From positions 63,467 to 127,466 of the forward strand of contig NW_019775358.1 in assembly GCF_001039355.2 (NCBI RefSeq): DNA of 64,000 bases, given 5' to 3'. The notes beneath the pieces are model-generated. The model had not been told where the DNA came from. It saw only the letters and a program-made list of their open reading frames with translations, and did no database searches. Positions within the stretch are counted from its first letter, which is position 1; every line of letters starts with the position of its first letter. Position numbers and translations under genes: made by a program. Below are positions 11,695 through 23,189 of this stretch, piece by piece. The DNA is from Lingula anatina. Taxonomy: Eukaryota; Brachiopoda; Lingulata; Lingulida; Lingulidae.

Positions 11695-12275
11695 ATTTGA
11701 CGTTTAATATGGAATATTTTAGTTTAAATGGTATGCCTAGGTAAAAATGCGTTCTTTAAAAAAAGCTTGGATCTCATATAAGATGTGAATGGAGAAGTGT
11801 GAAGTCAGATGAGGCACTACATTTTTACTGACCACCATGTCTGTACAACCTTAGCTTCAGAGATAACTTGACACATACCTCTTCACTGTCGACTGTCTTC
11901 ATCGTGTCAAGTTACACAGTGAAGAGGTAAGTTTCAAGTTATCTCTGAAGCTCAGGGTGTGTTTGTAGTACTTCTGCATTGAGTTATACGCAGTTATTAA
12001 ACTGGGTACTTCTCCTTTGGGCTGGTCAAATGTTGACTTTGGCGAAGCATTGTTCTTTCCAAAAAGTATCCATATCGAATTCTCACCACCAGAATACAGG
12101 ACTCACTTGAGGTACATGTTGCCACTTTTTTTAAACGTCGGTAAAACACCAACGGCACTCATTGATAAAAAAGCCTGAACCACATCATATAAAGGAATAA
12201 TCCGGGAACCACTTGACTACCATTTGATAGGGGGTACCTTAGGAACAATCTTAGGTTGAAAATACCGGTGTGGCA
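11695..12275. mobile_element. Internally deleted Tc1-like element with central palindrome
   Basis: Its left part (from 11700, 'tttaatatggaatatttt') matches 62938 onward and its right part (12150-12260, 'ccatttgatagggggtac') matches 63850-63965 of the longer Tc1-like copy. Most of the transposase interior is missing. A long palindrome (11853-11952) sits inside. It is a non-autonomous derivative of the element at the right edge of the window. Confidence 0.65.
11853..11952. repeat. Long inverted repeat inside the deleted Tc1-like element
   Basis: Outer arms 11853-11870 'agcttcagagataacttg' and 11935-11952 are exact reverse complements. Inner arms 11876-11889 'tacctcttcactgt' and 11916-11929 also pair exactly. 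The transcript could fold into a two-step hairpin. The longer relative at 62930 lacks this block. Confidence 0.8.
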
Positions 12276-12955
12276 GGAGTGCACATCATAGTAACGTATG
12301 TCCCAATGAGACGTGCGTTCCTATATGGTTTACACGGAGAAATGATATGAACAAATAGAAATAGAGATATACTAGATTGAAAGATTTAATAAACGTTTGC
12401 TGTATTTCATTAATATGACATTTAATTTCAATATTAAATATTCAACGATGTTTTTTATTTTGCGATAGGCAGTTTACATGCATATAATAAAGTAACAAAA
12501 AAATAACAAAAACAACACAGTTTTTAAATTTTATTTTATAATGTGAATTTTTCCTCCAGTAAATGCAATTTTTTACGTGTTAAAGCATCCTTTTGGCGTT
12601 TTCCCCCATCAGTGCACAAAACCCAAGGCTGTTCCAGACATACAGTTGTATGTGGTGGGCGGACTAACAAAAATTAAAGCATTTATGTAATGTGAAGAGG
12701 TCGAGATATCTCATACATCTTCCATTTAAAAATGTCAAAGGACACCTATTACTAGTCTTGCTGGGAAAATATGTCCGACTAGGACATCGGTACCTGTCTG
12801 CAGGACTTAGAATACTAAGTTGTGGGTGTCCATATGTCTTTAAATCCCAGGCACTAGGACATGCATTCCAAGGAATGGGAGACCCAGGATATGCATTCCC
12901 AGGACGAATCCCTAGGAATACATTATCATAAAATCTGCATGGTCAATAATGTTTC
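12276..12955. other. Intergenic DNA resembling the region at 3590-4020
   Basis: 12290-12620 shares several stretches with 3615-3945 ('gacgtgcgttcc', 'aataaacgtttgct', 'catataataaagtaac', 'agtgcaca'). This is another dispersed repeat of more than 300 bases following the 'gcggatttagg' element in both places. No gene is seen. 12660-12930 is unrecognised. Confidence 0.45.
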
Positions 12956-12959
12956 TCTT

Positions 12960-13690
12960 CACTTAGAAGTCCTTAAATTGATGGAGAACGTCGTGGATCT
13001 CAATCATTTTTCCAATTACGGCGCAAACTTGAATTGAGTCAATACCTTGTCTTCACGGAGGATGGACGAATGAACCGAGAGATCGAAAACAGAATCTAGA
13101 AGGCAAACAACATCAGTTACCAGCTCTCCCCACTCCTCAGACATCAAAACTTTCCAATTGGAACCCAAGGTTAAACTAATACAATCAATATTTATGCATA
13201 CCCTCACCTACCAGTGCCAAACATGGGCTCTGACAAAAACCCTACAACAGAAGATAGCCGCCTGCGAAATGAGATGTCTACAAAAAGCAATGAACATCAC
13301 GAGAAGGGATAAAATCAGGAACAGTGTGGTACGGGAAACAGTCGGGACAACACCCGTCCATCAGTATATTCAAAAAGAGACTATCAATTGGTTCGGTCAC
13401 CTGGCACGAATGCCCCCACATCTACCGGGGAGCAAAGCGCACATAAAGAAACGCTCCGGTTTCAAGGTAAGAGGAAGACCGAAGAAGAAGTGGGTAGATG
13501 GAGTACGTGAGATCTTGCAATTGAACAACATCCAACTCATCCAATCCTTCCACCTCACCAGAGACAAGAAAACTCCAACTCTTTCTCCCCTCGACGGTAC
13601 AAGAAGGATGAAAAAAATCTATCCTTCATGCGGGGATAACGCAACAAGCATTCAAATGGGTCGGCCATATTTGATTCTATGTTGTTAAGT
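12960..13690 (+). mobile_element. RTE-like non-LTR retrotransposon, 3' fragment of reverse transcriptase ORF
   Basis: From 12990 one frame reads an E-D-G-R-M-N-R-E-I-E-N-R-I segment followed by Y-Q-L-S-P-L-L. It shifts by one base near 13155 into an open frame reading L-T-Y-Q-C-Q-T-W-A-L-T-K, M-R-C-L-Q-K-A-M, W-F-G-H-L-A-R-M and finally G-R-P-K-K-K-W-V-D-G. These are the landmarks of the C-terminal end of RTE/endonuclease-reverse-transcriptase ORFs. The catalytic core is absent, a stop follows E-N-R-I, and the frame is shifted, so this is a dead 5'-truncated copy. It lies upstream of EF-3 and its 3' end meets the array flank at about 13640. Confidence 0.75.
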
Positions 13691-13990
13691 AAATTAATAC
13701 GCGTATTGCGCGCGGGGGCTACATTAAGGTTACTTGCTTACATAATGCCTGCTTATTAAATTGCGGATCTCTCAAAGTATACGGGTAAAGATTGTGCCGC
13801 TTATGAATACCCCTGATGTGAAAACTCAATCTTGCGAGACCTAAAGACAATTGCCTTATCATGAATATGAAATATACACGTAATGTATGCGATAACAAAA
13901 TAGATGCCTTTGAACTTCATAACTCTCACGATCCATACCTAACAAAAGGAGTTAATATGATAGATGGGTTAATGTTGATGGGAGAAAATT

Positions 13991-14001
13991 GTATACAAAA
14001 G
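13991..14001 (+). promoter_or_regulatory. Eroded TATA-like box of EF-3
   Basis: GTATACAAAAG lies 143 bases upstream of the EF-3 ATG, at the position of TATATAAAAG in EF-1 and EF-2. It is an intermediate form: EF-4 has GTACACAAAAG. Confidence 0.45.
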
Positions 14002-14133
14002 ATGGCGATATCCTTGCATTTCAATTAGAATACCTTTGTGATGTTTGCATACAGATATGTTTAACTCATACCACAGTGCCATTCGTTACATAGAAGGGAA
14101 GCGTGTGAAAGTAAAGCGCTTTTCGGGCCAGAA

Positions 14134-15664
14134 ATGTCTTGCATAGCCATGCTGAATATGCCAAGACTTATACAACGCCGCCTGCTTGGGCTACCGATGA
14201 TAGTGCAACCTGACAGAAAATTGGGGAGATTAATCCCACCTGCTCAAAACTTATCAAAGAAGATAACAGTGCCCGTATTTAATAAACAAAGGGGAATGGC
14301 GCCAGTTATCCAGCTCAAGCTAGGCCTTGTGAAACAGCCATGGCGTTTTAGAAAGGTTAGTGATATCAGATATTGTGTGTTAAGTCTTCTTTCTCCTTGT
14401 GTTATTTTCAAGTCAATAAATTCTTGTTTTGAATTATATTAAACAAAGACAACAATAATATTCAATTCTAAAGTCAAGATCTGTTAAATTAGGCGGTTCT
14501 TTTTTCCACAATATATCATGTAATGAAGCAGTTAAAACGATTTTTGACATCTATTACGCTTTGATCGTGGGAATTTTTTTGATGGTAAGTCTGGGTCGTA
14601 CTGTGCGTGCATTTTTTTTTTTTTTTTTTTTTTGCAAACGGTTTACAAGATGTTGCCGATCGAAATATGCCAAAGATTCTCATTCAGCTCACAAGCTACC
14701 GCCAGATTTTGTGGTTGCTTCATGGTTGCCAAAAGAGTGCAAGCACAGTGTGACCCACGCTTAACGGGCCAAATGTAAATACACATAACAAGCAAGTGTT
14801 TGAAAAACTTAAATGTCGAAGTGTAAACTTGGTATTTCCTTGCTCGTTCAGCCTGTGGAATACCCTGAAATAACTGGCTCGGATCATTGGAGACGAAAAA
14901 TGCGCACCCAATTTAGGGCCCTCGACACAAACGGTGATGGTTACTTGACAAAAGAAGATATAGAGATGGGCGCTAGACGTACTGCAGCGTACATGAATCT
15001 TAGTGGTAATTTTTTTAAAATTCTTTTTAAATATAAATGACAATATTGGCTTCATGCTCTAGGTTTGTTTGATAATAAAAGCAATACATTATATTGGGTT
15101 TCTAAATATTTTATCACTTATCCAGAAAGTGGCGTTTTTTATTTTGTACAGACGCTCGCACACGCATTTAACGTACAAATGTGTCTTTCAGTCAAGATAT
15201 TGTTATAAACATAGTTATTGATCTATTTGTTTTTGTATTTATACTGTAATGTATACATTTCAGACGAAAACACTGAAATTATTCTGGACCAACGCCTTGC
15301 CTACTGGAGAGATTCACTTTCTAAAGGTAGAATATCCGAGGATCGGTTCGTGGATAATCAGCTCGTCGTCATGAACGACAACAATTGTCGAGAAATTTTG
15401 TTTGATAGCCTTTGTTCAAGATTTCGAGCGATGGATTTGGACGGTGATGGACTTATTTCTCCAGATGAACATGCTGCTATTTTCTACAGTTTCAACATCC
15501 CTACTGAGCATTCAAAGAAAGTATTCGACATCATAGACAGCGACAGTGACGGCTTCATTACCCAAGAAGAGTTCGTTCTCGCACTCACTGAATTCAATTT
15601 AACCGAAAATCCTGACAATAAATTCAACGAGTGCTTCGGTCCACTCGTTGACAATGAAAACTGA
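14134..15664 (+). CDS. EF-3: EF-hand calcium-binding protein, SCP/photoprotein-like, predicted mitochondrial
   Basis: Exons 14134-14355 (74 codons), 14852-15005 and 15264-15664 join to 258 residues, phases 0 and 1, all GT-AG. Residues 1-50 are basic with many Arg/Lys and a single Asp, a presequence-like composition. EF loop 1 (residues 99-110) is D-T-N-G-D-G-Y-L-T-K-E-D. A degenerate EF region covers about 127-175. Loops at 183-194 (D-L-D-G-D-G, Glu12) and 217-228 (D-S-D-S-D-G, Glu12) are canonical. The end F-G-P-L-V-D-N-E-N is shared with EF-4. Exon 3 lacks the seven-residue insert (K-D-S-T-G-R-type) of the EF-6 to EF-11 lineage. Intron 1 contains a shortened Harbinger-like element (14588-14761) and a T-run. 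The start is the first ATG, conserved with EF-1, -2 and -4. An alternative in-frame ATG at 14813, just before exon 2, could give a protein without the presequence. Confidence 0.88.
14588..14761. mobile_element. Harbinger-like MITE remnant in EF-3 intron 1
   Basis: Left end 'agtctgggtcgtactgtgc' and right end 'gcaagcacagtgtgaccc' are the two ends of the intron-1 element family. The middle is deleted, leaving a T-run and the right-hand 'ccgccagattttgtggttgc' block. It was inherited with the gene, not newly inserted. Confidence 0.7.
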
Positions 15665-16326
15665 TGTATTTTCTATCGCCAAAAAGAGAAAAAATATTCT
15701 GCCCAAATGATTGTCGAGTTCAAAAGAAACATGCATGTACTGCAATGAATACAGTATTTCATATATTGAGATTCGAGATAAGTGTCTAAACATACGGGAT
15801 CATGAGAAACGACAGGAACAGAAATACTGTCGAATGTGTAAGACACAAAATGAGAAAAACCACTTTTGAATACCAGGAGGGGATTGTTGTCTTTATATAT
15901 TAGCTAATTTACACACACAACAGTGTAAATGAAAGTAGACGTTTGATCGTGTGATATTTGTTGTGAGACGATAACACAGAATGCTAAAACTCTCTCAAAT
16001 ATACGCAAAGATTTGATATATTACAATTCTTTCAGCAAAACACGATGACTTTAAAGTTTTCCTTCAAATAATTACATAATAAAACATTTCAAACTTGTCC
16101 TTTAAATGAAGACAAGTTATACAATATCCCTAATGCGCTAAGACAGTGACCGTCTTTGGCAAAATAAGATGACTGTGCAATTCTTATCAGTAAAAACATG
16201 ATGACTGTGAAGTTTTCTCTCAAATGATAATATAATGAAACATTTCAAACGTGTCCTTTGAATGAAGAAAGTTATTCAATATCCATAACGCAATGATAAG
16301 ACAATGGCTGAATTTAGCAAACACAA

Positions 16327-16328
16327 TN

Positions 16329-16411
<83 letters not shown>
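16327..16411. repeat. (TA)n microsatellite with assembly N
   Basis: About 40 TA units starting directly at the N at 16328. The same flank in EF-4 (19740-19755, 'agcaaacacaattactctgc') lacks the microsatellite, so it and the join fall at one point. Confidence 0.9.
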
Positions 16412-16415
<4 letters not shown>

Positions 16416-17003
16416 TCAAGTCCTTTTCTAATGGGGGCGTACCTTTTTGTCTCTCTAGTGCATTCTGGATCTTTTTCAAAACCATTTCCCCGTCAATTGT
16501 TTTTCAATCTGATGACACTCCCAGCTTTTTCTCCTCACATTCTGTTCTGTTGCATCACGGTGATGCCGATCGTCTTCCTTGTTTATGTTAGTGCAATCAG
16601 ATTCTCCGTAAACCAACTTGCAATTTTTTAATGATAACAAAATAATACTATACCATTGATAACATTGCTAAACCATAATACATACATACAGGCTACCCTC
16701 TACCAGGGCGACAGATAGATTTTTACAGATATTCACAGATATGTCTCTAGATAGATAGACTGTCTGTTTGGTCTGTAGTCTTCAGACATAAAGTTTATTA
16801 AATTACCAATCTCTCAAAGTGTATGGGTAAAGGATGCACTACCTATGAATGCCCCTGATATGAAGATTCAGAACGTAATGTATGGGATAACAAAATGGTT
16901 GCCTTTGATCTTTATAGCTTTATAGCTCTTTAAAGCTATACAATCCATACCTAACAAGAGGAGGTAATATGATAGTTGGGTTAATGTTGACGGGGTGAAA
17001 ATT

Positions 17004-17014
17004 GTACACAAAAG
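17004..17014 (+). promoter_or_regulatory. Eroded TATA-like box of EF-4
   Basis: GTACACAAAAG aligns to the TATA position of EF-1 to EF-3, but here lies 559 bases from the ATG because a 439-base element follows at 17067. Confidence 0.4.
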
Positions 17015-17066
17015 ATGCAGTTTTTCTTGCATGAATGTCTTTGTGATTTTTGCATACAGATCTGTT

Positions 17067-17505
17067 GTAAGTGATAGATAAATACGAGTCGTCGATCTGT
17101 ACGTGAAATATTACGCCAATACACGAGTAAATTTCACGTACAGCTCGGCGACGAGTGTTGTATCTGGCTTAAACCACGGTCTCTGATTGGCTACTACATG
17201 TACACTAGTAGTGTAACAGACCGTGGAATGCACTCGTACATGACGTGCTTGTATGTCGAATACAGCACAGTCGAGGTTTTTGTTCTACGAGCTAGCCGTG
17301 GTTTAACTGAGATTAAAGCACCCTCCTGTCAAAAGACGATAGGTCGCGCCGTGCTTTATTTCGTGTAAAGTCACGTCATCCACGAATGCGTTCCACGCAC
17401 CAGTGCACAGCACTAACGAGGTTGTCACCTACAGCATGACACAGAGGCAATAGATGTGACCGTGTTACTCCACTCGTTTCACCTTGTACTTTATCTATAG
17501 CCTAC
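17067..17505. mobile_element. MITE in EF-4 5' region whose ends mimic splice sites
   Basis: Compared with EF-3, about 440 bases are inserted between the promoter and the ATG. The insert starts 'gtaagtgatagataaatac' and ends 'gtactttatctatagcctac', which are imperfect inverted repeats of about 20 bases. Its first six bases are a perfect splice donor and the first two bases after it are 'ag', giving 'ctacag'. It could therefore be removed as a 5' UTR intron. No coding potential. 17310-17335 shares 'tttaactgagattaaagcac' with 4049. Confidence 0.65.
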
Positions 17506-17562
17506 AGTACCATTCGTAACATAGAACAAGCGTGTGAAAGTAAAGCGTTTTTCGGGCAAGAA

Positions 17563-19089
17563 ATGTCTCGCGTAGCCATGCTGAATATGCCAAGACTTAT
17601 TCAACGCCGCCTGCTTGGGCTACCGATGATAGTGCAACCTGACAGAAAATTGGGGAGATTAATCCCACCTGCTCAAAACTTATCAAAGAAGATAACAGTG
17701 CCCGTATTTGATAAACAAAGGAGAATGGCGCCAGTTATCCACCTAAAGCAAGGGTTGGTGAAACAGCCATGGCGTTTTAGAAAGGTTAGTGATATAAGAT
17801 ACCGTGTGTTAAGTCTGACGTCTCCATGTGATCTTTTTCAAGTCAATAAATCCTTGTCTTAAATAATAACAAAGCAAGACAACTATCAGTAATATTCAAT
17901 TCCAAAGTCAAGATCTGTTAAAATAGGCGGTACTTTTTTCCTCGATATATCATGTAATGAAGTAATTAAAACAATTTATTACAATCTATTACGCTTTGAT
18001 CGTGGAAATTTTTATGATGGTAAGTCTCGGTCATATTTGGTACCTTATTGCAAACAGTGTACGAGATGTTGCCGATCAAAATATGCCAAAGATTGTCATT
18101 CAGCTCACAAGCGACCGCCAGATTTTGTGGTTGCTTAACGGTTGCCAAAAGGTTGCAAGCACAGTGTGACCCATGCTTTACTGGCCAAATGTGAATACAC
18201 ACAACAAGCAATATCAAACACGTCCAGTGTTTGAAAAAATTAAATGCCGAAGTGTAAACTTTGTATTTCCTTGCTTCTTCAGCCTGTGGAATACCCTCAA
18301 ATAACTGGCTCGGATCATTGGAGACGAAAAATGCGCACCCAATTTAGGGTCCTCGACACAAACGGTGATGGTTACTTGACAAAAGAAGATATAGAGATGG
18401 GCGCTAGACGTACTGCAGAGTGCATGAATCTTAATGGTGAATTAATTAATTTTTAATATAAATGACAATATTAGCTTCATGCTGTAGGTTTGTTTAATAA
18501 TAAAAGCAATACTTTATATTGGGTTTCTAAAATATTTTATTACTTATCTAGAAAGTGGCGTTTTTTATTTTGTACAGACGCTCGCACATGCATTTAAAGT
18601 ACAAATGTGTCTTTCAGTCAATATATTCTTATAAACATAGTTATTGATCTACTTGTTTTGTATTTATACTGTAATGTATACATTTCAGACGAAAACACTG
18701 AAATTCTTCTTGAGCAACGCCTTGCCTACTGGAGAGATTCACTTTCTAAAGGTAAAATATCCGAGGATCGGTTCGTGGAGAATCAGCTCGTCATCATGAA
18801 CGACAACAATTCCCGAGAAATTTTGTTTGATAGCCTTTGTTCAAGATTTCGAGCGATGGATTTGGACGGTGATGGACTGATTTCTCCAGATGAACATGCT
18901 GCTATTTTCTACAGTTTCAACATCCCTACTGAGCATTCAAAGAAAGTATTCGACATCATAGACATCGACAGTGACGGCTTCATTACCCAAGAAGAGTTCG
19001 TTCTCGCACTCACTGAATTCAATTTAACCGAAAATCCTGACAATAAATACAACGAGTGCTTCGGTCCGCTCGTTGACAATGAAAACTGA
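17563..19089 (+). CDS. EF-4: EF-hand calcium-binding protein, SCP/photoprotein-like, predicted mitochondrial
   Basis: Exons 17563-17784, 18283-18436 and 18689-19089 join to 258 residues in the same phases as EF-3, its closest relative. Exon 1 differs from EF-3 at only a few codons (for example Arg for Ile at residue 4). Loop 1 is D-T-N-G-D-G with Asp12. The later loops are D-L-D-G-D-G and D-I-D-S-D-G with Glu12. The 3' flank is near-identical to that of EF-3 for about 600 bases, so the pair arose by a duplication of about 3.4 kb. Intron 1 has a shortened Harbinger-like element (18023-18178). The 5' UTR region carries the 17067-17505 MITE. An in-frame ATG at 18244 precedes exon 2. Confidence 0.88.
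18023..18178. mobile_element. Harbinger-like MITE remnant in EF-4 intron 1
   Basis: Left end 'agtctcggtcatatttgg' and right end 'gcaagcacagtgtgaccc', with the interior deleted as in EF-3. The shared deletion shows that it predates the EF-3/EF-4 split. Confidence 0.7.
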
Positions 19090-20375
19090 TGTATTTTCTA
19101 TCGCCAAAAAGAGAAAAAAATATTCTGCCCAAATGATTGTCGAGTTCAAAAGAAACATGCATGTACTGCAATGAATACAGCATTTCATATATTGAGATTC
19201 GAGATAAGTGTCTAACATACGGGATCATGAGAAACGACAGGAACAGAAATACTGTCGAATGTGTAAAACACAGAATGAGAAAAACCACTTTTGAATACCA
19301 GGAGGGGATTGTTGTCTTTATATATTAGCTAATTCACACACACAACAGTGTAAATGAATGTAGACGTTTGATCGTGTGATATTTGTTGTGAGACGATAAC
19401 ACAGAATGCTAAAACTCTCTCAAATATATGCAAAGATTTGATATATTACAATTCATTCAGCAAAACACGATGACTTTAAAGTTTTCCTTCAAATAATTAC
19501 ATAATAAAACATTTCAAACTTGTCCTTTAAATGAAGACAAGTTATACAATACCCTTTATGCGCTAAGACAGTGACCGTCTTTGGCAAAATAAGATGACTG
19601 TGCAATTCGTATCAGTAAAAACATGATGACTGTGAAGTTTTTCTTCAAATAATAATATAATGAAACATTTCAAACGTGTCCTTTGAATGAAGAAAGTTAT
19701 TCAATATCCATAACGCAATGATAAGACAATGGCTGAATTTAGCAAACACAATTACTCTGCAATTCTTTCCGTTATTGTATTAGTACAGAGTAGGCTTTTA
19801 CAGATCAATAGCCAAATGCTACAGGACTGTGAGCGGACCTGTGCTTGTTTAAGCCCCCGTCACACTTATTTGGAATCAGCAGGAATTAAGCAGAACCAGC
19901 CAGAATGACTAAATTTAAAAATTCGCCCTACGTTCGGAAAGACATTTCAAATTGACCTAAATTCTTGTTGGAATTCAAGGAAAAAGTGATGCATACAGTA
20001 GGTATAAAATACAACTCATACAGCACCAAACATATTCTAGATTTTATTTTGTGTATTCCCATGACAAACATACGATACACACTCACGGTGACAGACGCGC
20101 GTGCACCAAACACCTCATTCTTCTTTATATTTGCAAACAGCATGCACGTTCTTCAGGTGTTAGTTTGTTGATAAATCCACTTAACAGATAAGACTCCCTC
20201 CCTCTGCTTGTCACATATTTAAAATATCACCTCATATCCGAGGGCATCTAGTGCATTCGTCACTAAAATTCGCTCAGAAGCCTCAATTACGCTTCAAGGG
20301 TCACTAAAAATTGCATTAAAAGTATATCACGCCTCCGAAATTGCAGGTCTTAAACGACTTACTTCACTACTCGGG
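19090..20375. other. EF-4 3' flank and intergenic DNA
   Basis: 19090-19755 is the conserved 3' flank, matching 15665-16325 downstream of EF-3, and contains direct motifs ('aaaacatgatgactgtgaag', 'catttcaaac') repeated twice at about 190-base spacing. 19756-20375 is unrecognised; no gene is supported. Confidence 0.6.
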
Positions 20376-20487
20376 AGGTTTATCCTACCTGCTCAAAACT
20401 TATCTACAAAAATAGCATGTCCTTATACAATAAACATAGGAAAATGACGACAGTTATCTAGGTCAAACAAGGCCTGGTGACGGGATA
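20376..20487 (+). pseudogene. Relic exon 1 of EF-hand family (third of its type)
   Basis: Shows 'ctgctcaaaacttatctac', 'aaacataggaaaatgacg' and 'aaggcctggtgacgggat', then the same downstream DNA ('agattgtcgaaatggcaggg') as the relics at 1398 and 4951. The 5' half of the exon is gone. It precedes the EF-5 relic as the others precede EF-1 and EF-2. Confidence 0.65.
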
Positions 20488-20811
20488 AAAAGCCATTAAG
20501 AAAAGATTGTCGAAATGGCAGGGAATGCAATTGGAACGGATCTTACCCCCATCTTATTTATCTCGATAGGGCTACAAATAAAACAGATGCCATCATGACT
20601 CATAGCCATCTGTTATCAGGAAAAGGTTGTTGTAAAGTAAGTAAGTTACATATAAAACGTGTAAATGAATGTAGACTTTGGTCATGAACTTTTTGTTATA
20701 AGACATTAACACAATGCTTTAGCTAACTTATATATATGAAGGGCTTTCATAATCTATGCAATTAGTTCACCACATCCTGATAATACAAACAGTTCATCAG
20801 ATCATTTGTCA

Positions 20812-20814
20812 AAA

Positions 20815-20865
<51 letters not shown>

Positions 20866-20866
20866 A
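20812..20866. repeat. (AAAT)n microsatellite
   Basis: About thirteen tandem 'aaat' units. Confidence 0.9.
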
Positions 20867-21198
20867 AAAGTAAAAAAATATATACATTTAACATATAAAA
20901 GTATATTGCTAAAGTATACCGCTCCAGCTTGATGGGAAAAAGGGACTCTATCTTTGAAACATGGAGGCACGACATTGCCATAATGAAATGCAGATGTACT
21001 TAGTACATGCGAAAAAGAAATCTAACGACTCAGAACTTGTAAAACGAGTTGATAATAGATACTTTAACGTTGACTGAGTGAAAACGTATGTAAAAGATGC
21101 AGCTTTTTGCATTCCATTTTTGCGTTTTTGTTGTTTGCAGAAAGGTTTTTATTCAGGCCACACTTGAATTCCTTTCATAAAAGATTTAACCTTAATTT

Positions 21199-21333
21199 TT
21201 AGGACATTTATCCCTACTGGGCAAAACTTATCAAAGAAGATACAGCTGGCCTTATATTATCAACATAGGGAAATGACGCCAGTTATGCAGCTCAAGCAAG
21301 GCCTGGTGAAACAGCCAGGGCATTTTAGAAAGG
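21199..21333 (+). pseudogene. EF-5: exon 1 fragment
   Basis: Covers the last 45 codons of exon 1, from the 'aggacatttatccctactggg' region to Phe-Arg-Lys and the donor gtatga. The first 29 codons are missing and Trp-Arg before the donor is altered to Gly-His. The intron start matches the TATA lineage (EF-1, EF-2), yet the next exon 2, at 23552, belongs to the other lineage. No matching exon 2 or 3 is present. Confidence 0.7.
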
Positions 21334-21843
21334 TATGATATATTAGATATATTACATCTTTTGGCGCCATTTGTGCTTTTCATTTGTACTTTTCTTGCCT
21401 GACGTTATAGTAAAAGGATAATAACTCTTCGTATGAGATCTATATTTCACAATAAAAACATTGTGAACAACTCATAGAAATATAATATATTCTGTTTTAC
21501 CACAAAAACAGCAGTTATAGCCATTATTGTATATCTGAGCTTGTCTTTAGACCACGTGACCTCCATTGATGGCTACACTCTGTTATAATCTTTTAAGAGA
21601 TTATAACAAAAAACTTACTTTTTTGAAAAAAAAACAGGGACTAACTTTGAATGTAAAAAATGGATTCATTAACCATCGATAAGTATGGGAAAACTGTTGT
21701 TTACTCCTGAGAAATAAATTATTTGGCCAAAAAACAAACAGGTAAGTCAATTTTCAGTAAACTTCAATTAGCACAGCTTTAATATGCATAAACATACAAG
21801 CTACATGTTGCACAAGATCTGTTAACCAATAGTTCGCGTTTTG

Positions 21844-21930
<87 letters not shown>

Positions 21931-23185
21931 ACCCAATGTCCTTCGGACAACCATAACCAGAAACCGACGTCCGGAGTACCTCGGTACCTGAGGGACTTGG
22001 GTTACTGTTACACTACATCTAGATTGAAACTTTAACGAGCTCTTCCCCCATCAAGGTCGTCTCATTGCTGGATGAGAAGGGAGAGGAAGAAGAGATAGAA
22101 GAAGATGATCGAGTCTGTAGATCAGCGAGCGACTGTAAGGCCGACGCTCAGGCCGCTTCTAACATGCATAATAAATGATCAGAATAACCATTTTGGTTGT
22201 TTTGTTTTGAGTCCGTCTCCGGCAAAGGCGCACGACACCAAAGTCTTACGAACCTCACGAGAAATAGAAACACCATAGCCTGAGGGTTACAATTTGGTTA
22301 TTAAGAAATTATGGTATCTATGATTGGAAATGTCATGACGTTGTAATTAGGTCATAAACTTAACCCCTGTTGACCTTTAAATTAGTTGCACATGATTGAT
22401 TTTTCATTTAGTTGGAACTGATATATTAAACAGGTTTTAGTGAAATACGGTTACCAAGATATAGATAATATGACATTATTCACTCGAAAAGTACCATGAC
22501 CTTGAAATTTGTTCATAACCTTGGCCTCTGGTGACCTTAAAAATACTTGCAAGTGTTCGGCAGTGCCTCACTTGGTTGGCATTGCTTCTTATAACATGTT
22601 TCTATTACAAAGGGAAACTGTAATGTATACAATATGGCATTTTTGCGCCAAAAATGCCTTGACCTTGTAATTAGGCCATGACCCAAGGTGCCCTTGGCAA
22701 TAATTGCAATAGATTGACAGTACCTTTCTTAATAGAAATTGATACTTAAAAAATGTTTCTGTGACATTGGGTTCCCAAGATATGGACTTAAAGGTGATCA
22801 TCCCTATTCAATGGCGGCCATTTTGGATCTTTGTGGAAAACGAGATTTTGCCAAGGCGGGATTCATGAGAGAAATTTTAGGGCTATATCGGGCCTTCAAC
22901 GGACCAGAATCAGTTGTGAACCCTTTGTCACCAATTTTTCTAACCTATGTTGTTTATTGACTGGCCTATTGACTTTTCTAATCTAAGTTGTTTATTGACT
23001 GGCCTATTTCCGCTTTATGCCCTCCTAGACAATTAGAATGAGGAAATTGAAACTGAATATTAGTAGACACATCATACTGATGAATCAATAGAGACTGTGC
23101 ACGCCGGAAGTCTCTCAGATTTGCCTGTGATTCGTCCGAATTAACAGAACGGATGGTTCACGGTTCATGCCACACCGGTTTTCAA
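21334..23185. other. Intron-1-derived DNA, (TA)n microsatellite and unrecognised repeats
   Basis: 21740-21800 matches EF-1/EF-2 intron 1 ('ttcaattagcacagcttt'). 21847-21925 is a (TA)n array. 22340-22720 has three loose copies of a 'ccatgaccttg...ttaggtcat...tgacctt' block about 155-160 bases apart. 22950-23020 repeats 'ctaagttgtttattgactggcc' twice. A short acidic open stretch at 22023-22166 is not assigned. From 22983 the DNA is repeated at 29125. Confidence 0.5.
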
Positions 23186-23189
23186 TTTT

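Noticed and set aside
16293-16631. ORF with a long Tyr-Ile repeat
   Set aside because: Translation of a (TA)n microsatellite containing an assembly N.
22023-22166. Short acidic open frame after a possible acceptor
   Set aside because: No partner exon, no recognised domain, and it lies next to a microsatellite. It could be a transposon ORF end but cannot be supported.
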